64,000 nucleotides of DNA from an uncultured Bacteroidaceae bacterium (GCA_905234605.1 CAJOIE010000010.1:62001-126000); one strand, 5' to 3'. Shown: positions 11,054 to 20,195, numbered from the stretch's first letter. Notes: generated from the sequence alone by a model not told the origin. Numbers and translations are program-made.

Positions 11054-11110
11054 GCCCCTCTCTTATCCCTCTTCCGGGGGAAGACCTCACAGGGGCATGG
11101 GCCTGTTGTT
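11054..11110. repeat. Intergenic repeat copy C
   Basis: gcccctctcttatccctcttccgggggaagacctcacaggggcatgggcctgttgtt. Confidence 0.7.
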
Positions 11111-11175
11111 TGATTTGAATAGGAGTTTGTCTTGTGGTTGCCGCTCTCGCACGGGCAGCGGGAGGCGGAGGTGGC

Positions 11176-12342
11176 TTACTTCACTGAGAACTTATAGGCG
11201 CAGTGGCTGGTGTAGCGCTCGCCGGGGTTGAGTGTTGCCGAGGGCCAGCCGGGGAGGTTGCTCTTGTTGGGGGTGTCGGGGTACTTCTGTGTCTCGAGGC
11301 AGATGCCGGCGTGCTGCTCGTAGGCGATGCCTTGCTTGCCTGTCTCGCTGCCGTCGAGGAAGTTGCCGCTGTAGACCTGTATGCCGGGCTCGTCGGTGAA
11401 CACCTCCACGAGGATGCCTGTCTTGGGGCTGTAGATGCTGGCGGCCACCTGTGTGTCGTCGCCGCGGGTGTTGAGGCACCAGTTGTGGTCGAAGCCGTTG
11501 CCGTTGCGTATCTGCTCAAATTCGAAGTTGCGCACGTCCTGCTCCACGGCGTGTGGCGTGCGGAAGTCCATCGGTGTGCCTTCCACGGGCACGATGGCAC
11601 CTGTGGTCATGTAGGTGGTGTCGACGGGTGTGTAGGCGTCGGCGTTGATGTAGAGCTGATGGTTGGTGATGGGCTCGGCGGGGTTGCCGTTGAGGTTGAA
11701 GTAGCTGTGGTTGGTCATGTTGATGACGGTGGGGCGTGTGGTGGTGGCTTCATAGCAGATGTCGAGCGTGCCGTCGTCCGTCAGTGTGTAGGCCACGATG
11801 GCTGTCACCTCGCCGGGGAAGCCTTGGTCGCCGTCGGGGCTCACGCGCTTGAGGATGAGCTGTGACGAGTCGGCGGCTACGACCTCGTAGGGCTGATATT
11901 GCCATCCTTCGGGGCCGCCGTGCAGGCAGTGACCGAAGTTGTTCTGCGGCAGCTGTATCTCCTCGCCGTCGACGGTGATGCGCCCCTGGTTGATGCGGTT
12001 GGCATAGCGGCCGATGGCTGCGCCGAAGTCGCTGGGCGTCTCTTCCTTGTTGATGTAGTCCTGCACGTTGTCGAAGCCGAGCACCACGTCGGTGGGATTG
12101 CCGTCGCGGTCGGGCGTGACGATGCTCACTATGCGTCCGCCGAAGTTGGTCACGCACACTTCCATGCCGCCCGTGTTGGTCAGCGTGAAGAGCTGTGTCG
12201 GGATGCCGGCCACGGTGTCAACGAAGAGCTCGGGGTCGAGGCCGCTGGCGGTGAGCTGCGGCGTGGTGGCCTGTGGTGCGTTGCATGCCGTGAGGGCAGC
12301 AGCGAAGGCTGCCGCGCATGCGCCTTGAAGAAGTTTGTTCAT
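11176..12342 (-). CDS. galM: Aldose 1-epimerase, lipoprotein
   Basis: MNKLLQGACAAAFAAALTAC lipobox; NFGGRIVSI, IGRYANRI, NHSYFNLNG, FDHNW. Confidence 0.92.
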   Translation of the reverse strand: MNKLLQGACAAAFAAALTACNAPQATTPQLTASGLDPELFVDTVAGIPTQLFTLTNTGGMEVCVTNFGGRIVSIVTPDRDGNPTDVVLGFDNVQDYINKEETPSDFGAAIGRYANRINQGRITVDGEEIQLPQNNFGHCLHGGPEGWQYQPYEVVAADSSQLILKRVSPDGDQGFPGEVTAIVAYTLTDDGTLDICYEATTTRPTVINMTNHSYFNLNGNPAEPITNHQLYINADAYTPVDTTYMTTGAIVPVEGTPMDFRTPHAVEQDVRNFEFEQIRNGNGFDHNWCLNTRGDDTQVAASIYSPKTGILVEVFTDEPGIQVYSGNFLDGSETGKQGIAYEQHAGICLETQKYPDTPNKSNLPGWPSATLNPGERYTSHCAYKFSVK

Positions 12343-12439
12343 GGGTAATTGGGTTGTTGGGTTGTTAATGGCCAAAGATAGTGTTTTTTTCTTGCGGGGT
12401 GTATGTGCTACACTTTTTTTTGCCTTTCAGCAGCTTAAG

Positions 12440-13213
12440 TTACTCGTAGAGGTCGCGAATAGTATGCGCTCCAGCCAGTTCGCACAATAGCTGTGCGTAG
12501 CGCGCAGCCACGGCGGCAGCGAAGCGCTTACCTTTGTCGGCAGTGGCGCGGCGTGGGTCGCCTATGCCTGTGTCGCTGCTCACCATGTCCCAGTGGCGTG
12601 GCATCCAGGCCACACCGTCGCGCAGGGTGGGCAGGGCAAAACGGCGTGAGGCACCGTCGCCGGCCTCGTCGGGATGCACGAGCTCCGGGTGGTAGTGCAT
12701 CATCACCGACGTCTCGAGCTCGTCGGCATGGTCGCCCGGCTGCTCGAAGTAGTCGCGTGCCGGCACTACCTTGAACCACTCGCTCGTCAGGATGATGAAG
12801 TCAGGGTATGCCACGGCCAGGTCGCGCACCATGCTCTTGAAGGTGTTGCCGCCGTGGCCGTTCACAATCAGCAGGCGGCGTAGACCCTGGTGGTGCAGCG
12901 AGGCCACGGTGTCGGTGAGTATGCTGCGCTGTGTGTCGTAGCTGTAGTGCAGGCAGAAGGGCAGGTCGCGCTGCCCGGGGTTTTGCGAGCCCATGCTCAC
13001 GGGCGGCAGCACCATTGCGCGTACATCATATAGTCTGAGAGCGAGCTCGGCGGCGTCGCGTGCCACGGCGTGTGCCAGCAGCGTGTCGGTGAGGTAGGGC
13101 AGATGCAGGTTGTGGGGCTCGGTGGCTCCCCATGGCAGGATGGCGGCAGAGTAGTCGTGCCGGCGCACGCGTCCGTAGGTGGTTTGGCTTAGGTCGGTGG
13201 GAGAAGTAGTCAT
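12440..13213 (-). CDS. Creatininase/creatinine amidohydrolase-family protein
   Basis: ILPWGATEPHNLHLPYLTDTLL, LLIVNGHGGNTFK, DHADELETSVM. Confidence 0.9.
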   Translation of the reverse strand: MTTSPTDLSQTTYGRVRRHDYSAAILPWGATEPHNLHLPYLTDTLLAHAVARDAAELALRLYDVRAMVLPPVSMGSQNPGQRDLPFCLHYSYDTQRSILTDTVASLHHQGLRRLLIVNGHGGNTFKSMVRDLAVAYPDFIILTSEWFKVVPARDYFEQPGDHADELETSVMMHYHPELVHPDEAGDGASRRFALPTLRDGVAWMPRHWDMVSSDTGIGDPRRATADKGKRFAAAVAARYAQLLCELAGAHTIRDLYE

Positions 13214-13324
13214 CGGGGATAGAGGATGCAGGATGCAAAATGGAGAAAGGGAAACGGATGAGTGTGCAACAGGCAAAAATAGCCACATTCCACATTCCGC
13301 ATGCCACATTCTGCATATTAATGC

Positions 13325-13332
13325 TATCTTTG
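13325..13332 (+). promoter_or_regulatory. TAnnTTTG -7 box upstream of the deaminase gene
   Basis: TATCTTTG. Confidence 0.5.
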
Positions 13333-13395
13333 CCACTGTAACAGACTCTCCGCCCGACTGTCATTATGGTGTCGGGCGCACCGTTGCCTCCAAAT

Positions 13396-13475
13396 CACCC
13401 TGCACCCACGGCACAGCCACCCTGCACCCACGCCAGCAGCTGCCCTGCACCCATATCATCAACACCCTGCACCCT
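13396..13475. repeat. Four-copy tandem CCCTGCACCC array, period 22-23 bp
   Basis: CCCTGCA at 13398, 13420, 13443 and 13465. Confidence 0.8.
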
Positions 13476-13479
13476 GATT

Positions 13480-13974
13480 ATGACATACACAGCAAGCAAT
13501 AGCACAGAACAAGACCGCACATTCATGCGCGAGGCCATACGTCTGGCCTCGGAGAGCGTGGAGCGCGGCGGCGGCCCCTTCGGTGCCGTTGTCGTCAAGG
13601 ACGGTAAGATAGTAGCCGGCAGCTCCAACAGCGTCACCATCGACATGGATCCCACGGCTCATGCCGAAGTCAATGCCATACGCCAGGCATGCCGCAGCCT
13701 CGGCACCTTCAATCTCACAGGCTGCACCATCTACACGTCGTGTGAGCCGTGCCCCATGTGCCTCGGAGCCATCTACTGGGCGCACATCTCACGCATCTAC
13801 TACGGCAACACGCGCAAGGATGCACGCGACATCGACTTTGCCGACGACTTTATCTATCAGGAGTTGGAACGCCCCCTCGAGGCCCGCACCGTGCCCATAT
13901 TGCCGCTGCTGCACGACGAGGCACAGCAGACCTTCAGGCAGTGGCGAGCCAAGGCCGATAGGGTGGCGTACTGA
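13480..13974 (+). CDS. Nucleoside/guanine deaminase (CMP/dCMP deaminase fold)
   Basis: HAEVNAIRQA, TSCEPCPMCLGAIYWA; start trimmed to MTYTASNS. Confidence 0.92.
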   Translation: MTYTASNSTEQDRTFMREAIRLASESVERGGGPFGAVVVKDGKIVAGSSNSVTIDMDPTAHAEVNAIRQACRSLGTFNLTGCTIYTSCEPCPMCLGAIYWAHISRIYYGNTRKDARDIDFADDFIYQELERPLEARTVPILPLLHDEAQQTFRQWRAKADRVAY

Positions 13975-14025
13975 GCGGCCGCAGCGTCAGCTTGCCGACA
14001 TGGCAACGAAAAAAGTGGGCTAATG

Positions 14026-14057
14026 TTTGGCATCTTGGCGGCAAAGCCCTACTTTTG
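14026..14057 (+). promoter_or_regulatory. Promoter of tRNA-His
   Basis: TTTGG (14026) and TACTTTTG (14050-14057). Confidence 0.6.
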
Positions 14058-14098
14058 CGCTCGCAAACAGGCAGAAGCACTGCTTCGCGCCTCGCGAT

Positions 14099-14176
14099 GG
14101 TGACCATAGTTCAGTTGGTTAGAGCGTCAGATTGTGGTTCTGAATGTCGTGGGTTCGAGTCCCACTGGTCACCCCA
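14099..14176 (+). tRNA. tRNA-His (anticodon GTG), encoded G-1 and CCA
   Basis: GTGACCA/TGGTCAC acceptor, TCAGA-TTGTGGT-TCTGA anticodon arm, GTGGG-TTCGAGT-CCCAC T arm, C73 + CCA. Confidence 0.95.
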
Positions 14177-14444
14177 CAGCAAACCCCTGCAACTCCGAGA
14201 GCGGCAGGGGTTTGGCTTGTTATGTGGCGGGGCTCTGCCTCCCTGCATGCAGGTGCACGTCACGTGCTTGCTGCCCATGCATAGCGCATCGCTCAGCAGC
14301 AGCCTCCCAGGGTGCTGCAAACGGCTTTGTGCTATGGCTACTGTCTGCCATCGCACCAGGGAGAATATGGTTGCTCCGCCCTGTTCGGGGGACTCTCATC
14401 TTGGAGAAAAAGGTGCAAGGACAGTTTTATATAGCCCGATGCAG

Positions 14445-14900
14445 TCAGATGTTTATTGTTAGTTTATTGTGATAGATGTTTTTATAGGCATACAAGCCAC
14501 TATGTTCAGTCACTCCGACAAACACAATCCTGTCTGCCATTTCACATACATATCTGTTCCTGACCATTGCTGTCATCTTTGACTGCCGCGCGGCGTTGCT
14601 GACAGAGATAATCAACAGACGGTTCTGAGCCAACGGCTCTTTTAATTCGTCAGGAATAACCTTATACATCCTTCGGGCAAGCACAATGATAATGGGCTGA
14701 CTGCCCTTCAGAAGGAAGTGAAGCACATCTTGTTCCAACTTGCTACTGAAACCGCTGACCACACACTCCCCACGATTGCGCATCGCCGTTGCCCAGTCAT
14801 AGCACCTCAGTACCGTTTCTGAAGAAATGGTACTCGATGCCAAGAATGCAGTCTTCTTCAGTTCCAGCAGACCCTGATTGCCAAGATACTCCACTTTCAT
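14445..14900 (-). CDS. Short DprA/SMF-like (SLOG Rossmann) protein
   Basis: VVSGFSSKLEQDVLHFLLKGSQPIIIVLARRM...LLIISVSNAA...RIVFVGV; 151 aa; no DprA C-terminal domain. Confidence 0.6.
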   Translation of the reverse strand: MKVEYLGNQGLLELKKTAFLASSTISSETVLRCYDWATAMRNRGECVVSGFSSKLEQDVLHFLLKGSQPIIIVLARRMYKVIPDELKEPLAQNRLLIISVSNAARQSKMTAMVRNRYVCEMADRIVFVGVTEHSGLYAYKNIYHNKLTINI

Positions 14901-14915
14901 GGTCTCTAATATCAG

Positions 14916-15962
14916 TCATTCCTTATTTTGTAGTTCAAAGATAGCTTTTTGTTTTTCTATCTCCCTTTGCAATTCCTCTTGCGAAGGCAAGAAGGTCAAA
15001 TATTTTGAGGCAAACAATTGCTTGCTGTCGTGAAGCACGGAATAGCGGGCAATGTCCTCACTTGTCTCAGAACACAGCAGAAGACCAATAGTTGGATTGT
15101 CACCCTCCGTGCGTTTTAGGTCATCAAACATCCGCACATACATATCCATCTGTCCTACATCTTGGTGTGTCACCTTCTGTGTCTTCAAGTCTATCAAGAC
15201 ATAGCACTTCAACACCACATTATAGAAAACAAGGTCTATGAAGAAATCGCCCGCATCTGTCTTCACATGGTATTGTTCAAACATAAAAGCAAAACCGCGT
15301 CCCAATTCCAGCAAGAACGCCCTGAGATGCTTAATGATAGACCTCTCAAGGTCGCTTTCCGTATAGTCGCTATTAGATTGTAGTTGCAAGAACTCTGCTA
15401 CTACAGGGTCTTTCAAGAATCCTCTTGCATCTTCCTGCAGTGGTGCCGTCAATGCCTGCATTTCCGCAATGACAGCCTCTTTCTTCGGTGATTGCAGCAG
15501 ACGATGATAATATTGCGAGCCAACATTGCGTGCTAACGTACGAACACTCCACATCTCTCTCGATGCTTCTTTCACATACCAGTATCTGGCATCATCGCTT
15601 GTCACAGAGAGCAAGGTACGAAAGTGAGTCCACGTAAGATTTGGCACTCGCGAGTACCAAATCTCTAAGTCATTGAAACACAAGTAGAACTGTCTATATG
15701 CTCGTAAGTCACGAGGCGTATATCCTTTGGCATAAGTCTTACATAAATCAGCAGAAAGCATATTGATTATCTGTGCCCCATATTCTGCTCTTTTCTCTCC
15801 TTGCTGTTCCTCTTCTACAATGCGTTTCCCCACTTGCCAATATGTGAACACAGTTATAGCATTCACATTTTGATATGCCTTTTTCAGTCCACTCTCAACA
15901 ATGCCTCTCACATCATTAATGAGAGCCGACATCGTTGTCTGTATTGCATACTTATCGTCCAT
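14916..15962 (-). CDS. DUF1016/YhcG-type PDDEXK nuclease, paralogue 1
   Basis: VFTYWQVGKRIVEEEQQGEKRAEYGAQII; GFAFMFEQYHVKTDAGDFFIDLVFYNVVLKCYVLIDLKTQK. Confidence 0.88.
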   Translation of the reverse strand: MDDKYAIQTTMSALINDVRGIVESGLKKAYQNVNAITVFTYWQVGKRIVEEEQQGEKRAEYGAQIINMLSADLCKTYAKGYTPRDLRAYRQFYLCFNDLEIWYSRVPNLTWTHFRTLLSVTSDDARYWYVKEASREMWSVRTLARNVGSQYYHRLLQSPKKEAVIAEMQALTAPLQEDARGFLKDPVVAEFLQLQSNSDYTESDLERSIIKHLRAFLLELGRGFAFMFEQYHVKTDAGDFFIDLVFYNVVLKCYVLIDLKTQKVTHQDVGQMDMYVRMFDDLKRTEGDNPTIGLLLCSETSEDIARYSVLHDSKQLFASKYLTFLPSQEELQREIEKQKAIFELQNKE

Positions 15963-15967
15963 ATCGT

Positions 15968-16018
15968 TTGCAAAAACTACACATTCTTAATTATGATGAA
16001 CCAATCATAGCCCCGTGC
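15968..16018 (-). promoter_or_regulatory. Repeated promoter/operator module copy 1
   Basis: TATGAT-GAACCA-ATCATA inverted repeat (15992-16009) upstream of the DUF1016 start. Confidence 0.6.
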
Positions 16019-16075
16019 AGTCCTTGGTTTTATATTAAGCACCTCTTTTCGGGTTGCCCACGAAGGATATTGTTA

Positions 16076-17074
16076 TTACCTGTTAACATGAGCCTGTAGT
16101 TTTACCTCGTCTATTTCTTTGATCAGTTCTTCTGTTGTTGGCAAATAGAGTTGGTATTTGCTGGCAAGAATCGTCGTGTTATTCTCTGGCAGAGCCATCT
16201 TTACTACCGTGTCATTCTTGTCAGTACACAATAGGATGCCAATAGTCGGGTTCTCATCTTCCTGTTTCTCACAGCGGTCATAATAGTTAACATACATTTG
16301 CAACTGTCCAAGATCTTGGTGTGTCAACTTTTCCGTTTTCAGTTCCACTATTACAAAGCAGCGCAGCAGACGATTGTAGAAAACCAAATCTGCAAAGAAC
16401 TCATCATCTTCTAATAGAATTCGCTTTTGTCTCGTTACAAACGAGAAGCCTTTACCCATTTCCAGCAAGAAGTCTGCGATGTGAGAGATGATGGCACTCT
16501 CCAAGTCTTTCTCATAATAAGACGCTTTTCGCTCCAGGCCCAGAAACTCCAACACCATCGGGTCTTTGATAATCTCGACAGTCTTTTCTGGTATTCTCTC
16601 TTTTCGTGCAACAGCCAACACCGATTCTTTGTCATTGCTCAGCAACAATCGCTCATAGAGCATCGAATTAATCTTCCGCTCCGTTTCCCTCGCCGTCCAT
16701 GCATTGTTCACAGATTCCAATTCGTAGTATTCCCGCTTGTCGGGATCTGGTATCTGAATCAGCAACCGATATTGACTCCAGTTCAATTGTGAACGCAGTG
16801 TGTTCCCAATTGGGTAAGTTCTATAAAATTGACGACAGAATTTCAATTGTCGCTCACCAAATCCGCTGCCATATTCAGGTTCCAATTCTTTGGCAAGGTT
16901 CTTGATGAGGTACGCACCATAGTCAGCCCGCTCCTTGCCCTGTTGTTCCTCTTCAAATATTCGCTTGCCGATATTCCAATACATCTGTACACGGCAGAAG
17001 TCCACACTTCGTACTGCCGTAGAGCGAGCTTTGTCGATAATGGACCTGATTATCTTCTTTGCTTCTTTCTTCAT
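16076..17074 (-). CDS. DUF1016/YhcG-type PDDEXK nuclease, paralogue 2
   Basis: MYWNIGKRIFEEEQQGKERADYGAYLI; RILLEDDEFFADLVFYNRLLRCFVIVELKTEK. Confidence 0.88.
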   Translation of the reverse strand: MKKEAKKIIRSIIDKARSTAVRSVDFCRVQMYWNIGKRIFEEEQQGKERADYGAYLIKNLAKELEPEYGSGFGERQLKFCRQFYRTYPIGNTLRSQLNWSQYRLLIQIPDPDKREYYELESVNNAWTARETERKINSMLYERLLLSNDKESVLAVARKERIPEKTVEIIKDPMVLEFLGLERKASYYEKDLESAIISHIADFLLEMGKGFSFVTRQKRILLEDDEFFADLVFYNRLLRCFVIVELKTEKLTHQDLGQLQMYVNYYDRCEKQEDENPTIGILLCTDKNDTVVKMALPENNTTILASKYQLYLPTTEELIKEIDEVKLQAHVNR

Positions 17075-17080
17075 ATCGTT

Positions 17081-17121
17081 TGCAAAATTACACATTCTCA
17101 TTATGATGAACTAATGTCTTT
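17081..17121 (-). promoter_or_regulatory. Repeated promoter/operator module copy 2 (one half-site degenerate)
   Basis: gcaaaattacacattctcattatgatgaactaatg; TAATTTTG on the minus strand. Confidence 0.55.
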
Positions 17122-18278
17122 TAGTCATCAAACTCTTCTGTATCCATTAGTTTCTTCAGTTCTTCAATGTCGGGGAGTGTTTTTTGCATCTCTACAGGCA
17201 TATCTGATATGGTTTTGTAGGTAGCGACACCCATAGGCTTGTTATAGTCGCGCACTGCATATTCAGCGTATGCTTGATTAGCACTTTTGCACAGCACTAT
17301 GCCTATGCTTGGATTCTCATGTGGCTTTCGCACCTTGTCATCAAGCACTTGCAGATATGCATATAGCTGCCCAAGATAAGCTGGTTTAAACTTACCCACC
17401 TTAAGTTCAATGGCTACTAAAGCATTCAGTTCGCGGTTGAAGAACAGTAAGTCGCTCCACATTTCCTCACCGTATATCTCCAGATGATATTGGTTTCCCA
17501 CAAATGTAAAGTCACGCCCCAGTGTCATGACAAACCGCTTGATATTATGAATAATGCGCTGCTCTACCAAGCGTTCATCCACATCCTCTTCTTGAGCGTC
17601 AATATCTTCCACATTAATATAGTCAAGCAGATATTCATCCTTGAACATTCTGATGGCTTTCATTGCCTCTTTTGTCGAGGCCATTGTCTGGGCAAAGTTA
17701 TTGGGTGCGACGTGTTCGGGCTGTGGAATTCCAGCTTTCAGCACATCCCTTAATGTATATTTGTCCCATTGGTGTATCACGGTTTCGTGGATGCAGAAAA
17801 GCACTTCGCGGATGTCTTTAGTCTTATGCAATATCTCCATGTGGTGGGAGAAACTGATGCCAAGAAACTCATCGCGAACAATTTCGCTCGCCGTCGGCGA
17901 CCATTTTGACAAGGCAAATCTGTCATATTCTATTTCTCTGTGCAGGTTCTCAAATTCTAATTTACTCGCCGACGGCGAGCAAATTAGGTATGGCTGCCAA
18001 AATTCGGCAAACTGTCGCATATTACGAATGCTTTGGGCTGAAAAGCCACGCAGTCCAGGAAGTTCTCTTTGCAGTTGTTCGCTGATGGTGTCAATGGTGC
18101 TCGTCCCCCATGTCCCTTTGCGTGAATTGGCAGAAACATAAAGTCCAACACCAAAATACAAAGACAACTGGGTGCCACTTATCATTCTTGCAGCGCGACC
18201 CTGACTCTGCAATATAGCCGTTTTGATTGTTTTCACTGCCTGTTTCAAATCCGCAGCCAACATGTTATCTTCTTTCAT
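17121..18278 (-). CDS. DUF1016/YhcG-type PDDEXK nuclease, paralogue 3 (divergent)
   Basis: RGFSAQSIRNMRQFAEFW; HLEIYGEEMWSDLLFFNRELNALVAIELKVGK; start chosen at MKEDN. Confidence 0.85.
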   Translation of the reverse strand: MKEDNMLAADLKQAVKTIKTAILQSQGRAARMISGTQLSLYFGVGLYVSANSRKGTWGTSTIDTISEQLQRELPGLRGFSAQSIRNMRQFAEFWQPYLICSPSASKLEFENLHREIEYDRFALSKWSPTASEIVRDEFLGISFSHHMEILHKTKDIREVLFCIHETVIHQWDKYTLRDVLKAGIPQPEHVAPNNFAQTMASTKEAMKAIRMFKDEYLLDYINVEDIDAQEEDVDERLVEQRIIHNIKRFVMTLGRDFTFVGNQYHLEIYGEEMWSDLLFFNRELNALVAIELKVGKFKPAYLGQLYAYLQVLDDKVRKPHENPSIGIVLCKSANQAYAEYAVRDYNKPMGVATYKTISDMPVEMQKTLPDIEELKKLMDTEEFDD

Positions 18279-18291
18279 ATCTTCTTGTGAT

Positions 18292-18341
18292 AGCAAAATT
18301 ACACTTTCTATTATGATGAACTAATCATAGACCTGTGCATG
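18292..18341 (-). promoter_or_regulatory. Repeated promoter/operator module copy 3
   Basis: TATGAT-GAACTA-ATCATA (18312-18329), TAATTTTG on the minus strand. Confidence 0.6.
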
Positions 18342-18393
18342 ATTTTAAAGTTACGCAAATCTTGCCTGACTTGCGACAAGTCATAGCATGTAG

Positions 18394-19403
18394 TTATTTC
18401 GCTCCAAACAGTCCCCGTATTTCTTTGTCAAAGTCTGAGTCTATCCTTTGGGTAGGATTAAACAGCCTATATTCTTCTTCGGCCTTTCGGTCTGCTCTTC
18501 CCAGCTTATTTTTCCTTTGTCTGGAAGCAGTGCGTATCTCCTGAAAGTCAGGAACTCGTTGACGGAAGCGGCAAACTGCTCCATGTTGAAAGCATTCTCA
18601 CGCTCAATCAAGTCCTCGATATAGTCGAAATAGCATGTCACGGCTCTTTCCAGTTGCCGTATCTCCTTTTCAGGCAAATTGTTCTTCGCCACCTTCGTGT
18701 CACTCAGTAATATCCGCCCGTCGGGAGCATTCTTCCACGTCTGCAGCCCCATGTGTTCCTTGCTGTGGTCTGCACGGGAGTATATAATTTCGGGAGCCGT
18801 CTGTCCTGTGATAGCATAGTGGAAGCGATTCTGTATCATCTGATAGAACTCTCGCGTTGTTGGGGATTTCCGGTCGTAGTCGTATGAACATTCTGCATAG
18901 ATGTCTGTTATCTGCTGCCAGATACGGCGCTCACTGGCACGGATGCTCCTGACTCTCTCCAGCAACTCGCGGAAATAGTCTTTCCCAAAAACGGCCTTGC
19001 CTTGCTTCAGCCGCTCGTCGTCCAGCACAAACCCTTTGCGAATATACTCATTCAGTATCTTTGTAGCCCAGATGCGGAACTTCGTAGCACGTGCTGATGA
19101 TACACGATAGCCAACAGCGATAATGGCATCAAGGGAATAGAATGCCGTTTCATTCGTCTGTGTCTTGCCTTCAATAGCACCATGCCGAGTGGTTATTTCC
19201 ATTTTGGAAACAGCCACATCCTTGTCCAGTTCTCCCTCGTCAAATATATGGGCCAGGTGTTTGCTGATGGCAGGCACCCCTACACCAAAAAGCTGTGCCA
19301 TCGCTTTCTGCGTAGCCCATATCGTTTCGTCCTTGATAACCACTTGCACCCTTCCTTCTTCATCCGGCAACTGGTATAATATGAATTGTATCTCGTTGTT
19401 CAT
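18394..19403 (-). pseudogene. RhuM-family (virulence RhuM) protein, frameshifted near the 3' end
   Basis: ORF 18441-19403 is RhuM-like; after KISWEEQ the conserved tail KAEEEYRLFNPTQRIDSDFDKEIRGLFGAK* continues in another frame. Confidence 0.8.
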
Positions 19404-19490
19404 TGTTTATTATTAAGTTCCTTGTCTTTCCAGAGTTACCCATTATATGTGTTATAGTTACCCACTAACTCGCGAGGGTTAAGCAGTAAC

Positions 19491-20122
19491 TCATTCTTTG
19501 GGATTATTGGGCTGATTGGGCAGTTGCCCATTAGTGCCATATCGCCCACCGTACCCATTCCTCTGTTGCCAGTCTCTCCTGGCTCGGTACATCTCCTCCT
19601 TGATGCCGCCCTTCTCCTTGAAGTCACGCTTCTTCCATTCTATGAGACCTCTAATGAGCACATCACACTGGTGAATAAGCGTATGGCGATGTTGGCTATC
19701 GTCTCGTCGGAACGCTCCTTGATTTTCTCCCGATAGACGGCAGAGTCAAGATGAGCCTTGCAGAAAGCACGTGTCTGAACACAGCGAGGGTCATCATACT
19801 TCCATTGCTCCAGGTCTCGGACACGCAGATAGTCCTCGTAGTCGAGCAGCAGCTCGTGGAGTGATGCACGGTTCACGTTGGTCAGTTTCAGCTCCATCTC
19901 TCGCGATGTGATGCCGTCAATGTTCCCCTCTGCCAAGTTCTGCTTACCCGACCGTGCCGCCTGCACCATTTGGTCAATGGTACGGTCGCCGGTCTTCAGG
20001 TACTTATGGGCAAAATAGTACGTCACATCATAGATGCACTCCGCTTTCTGGAATGCCTTCAACGAACGGTAGTTGTTATCTTGCCTTAGAAAATCTTTGT
20101 CTTCTTCCATCTTATTCTTCAT
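19491..20122 (-). pseudogene. Four-helix-bundle suffix-type protein, frameshifted
   Basis: ORF ends ...ANIAIRLFTSVMCSLEVS*; shifted frame reads LIHQCDVLIRGLIEWKKRDFKEKGGIKEEMYRARRDWQQRNGYGG...NPKE*. Confidence 0.72.
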
Positions 20123-20195
20123 TTAATTGAACTACGCTCGACTTTCCTCATGCTCGACAGAGAAAGCAAACTTATTCTGCTCTCGCTTATTCGTT

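Noticed and set aside
1069-13475. Possible CRISPR arrays at the CCCTGCA repeats
   Set aside because: Conserved core is only ~7-12 bp and the period 22-23 bp; no long identical repeats with unique spacers and no cas genes.
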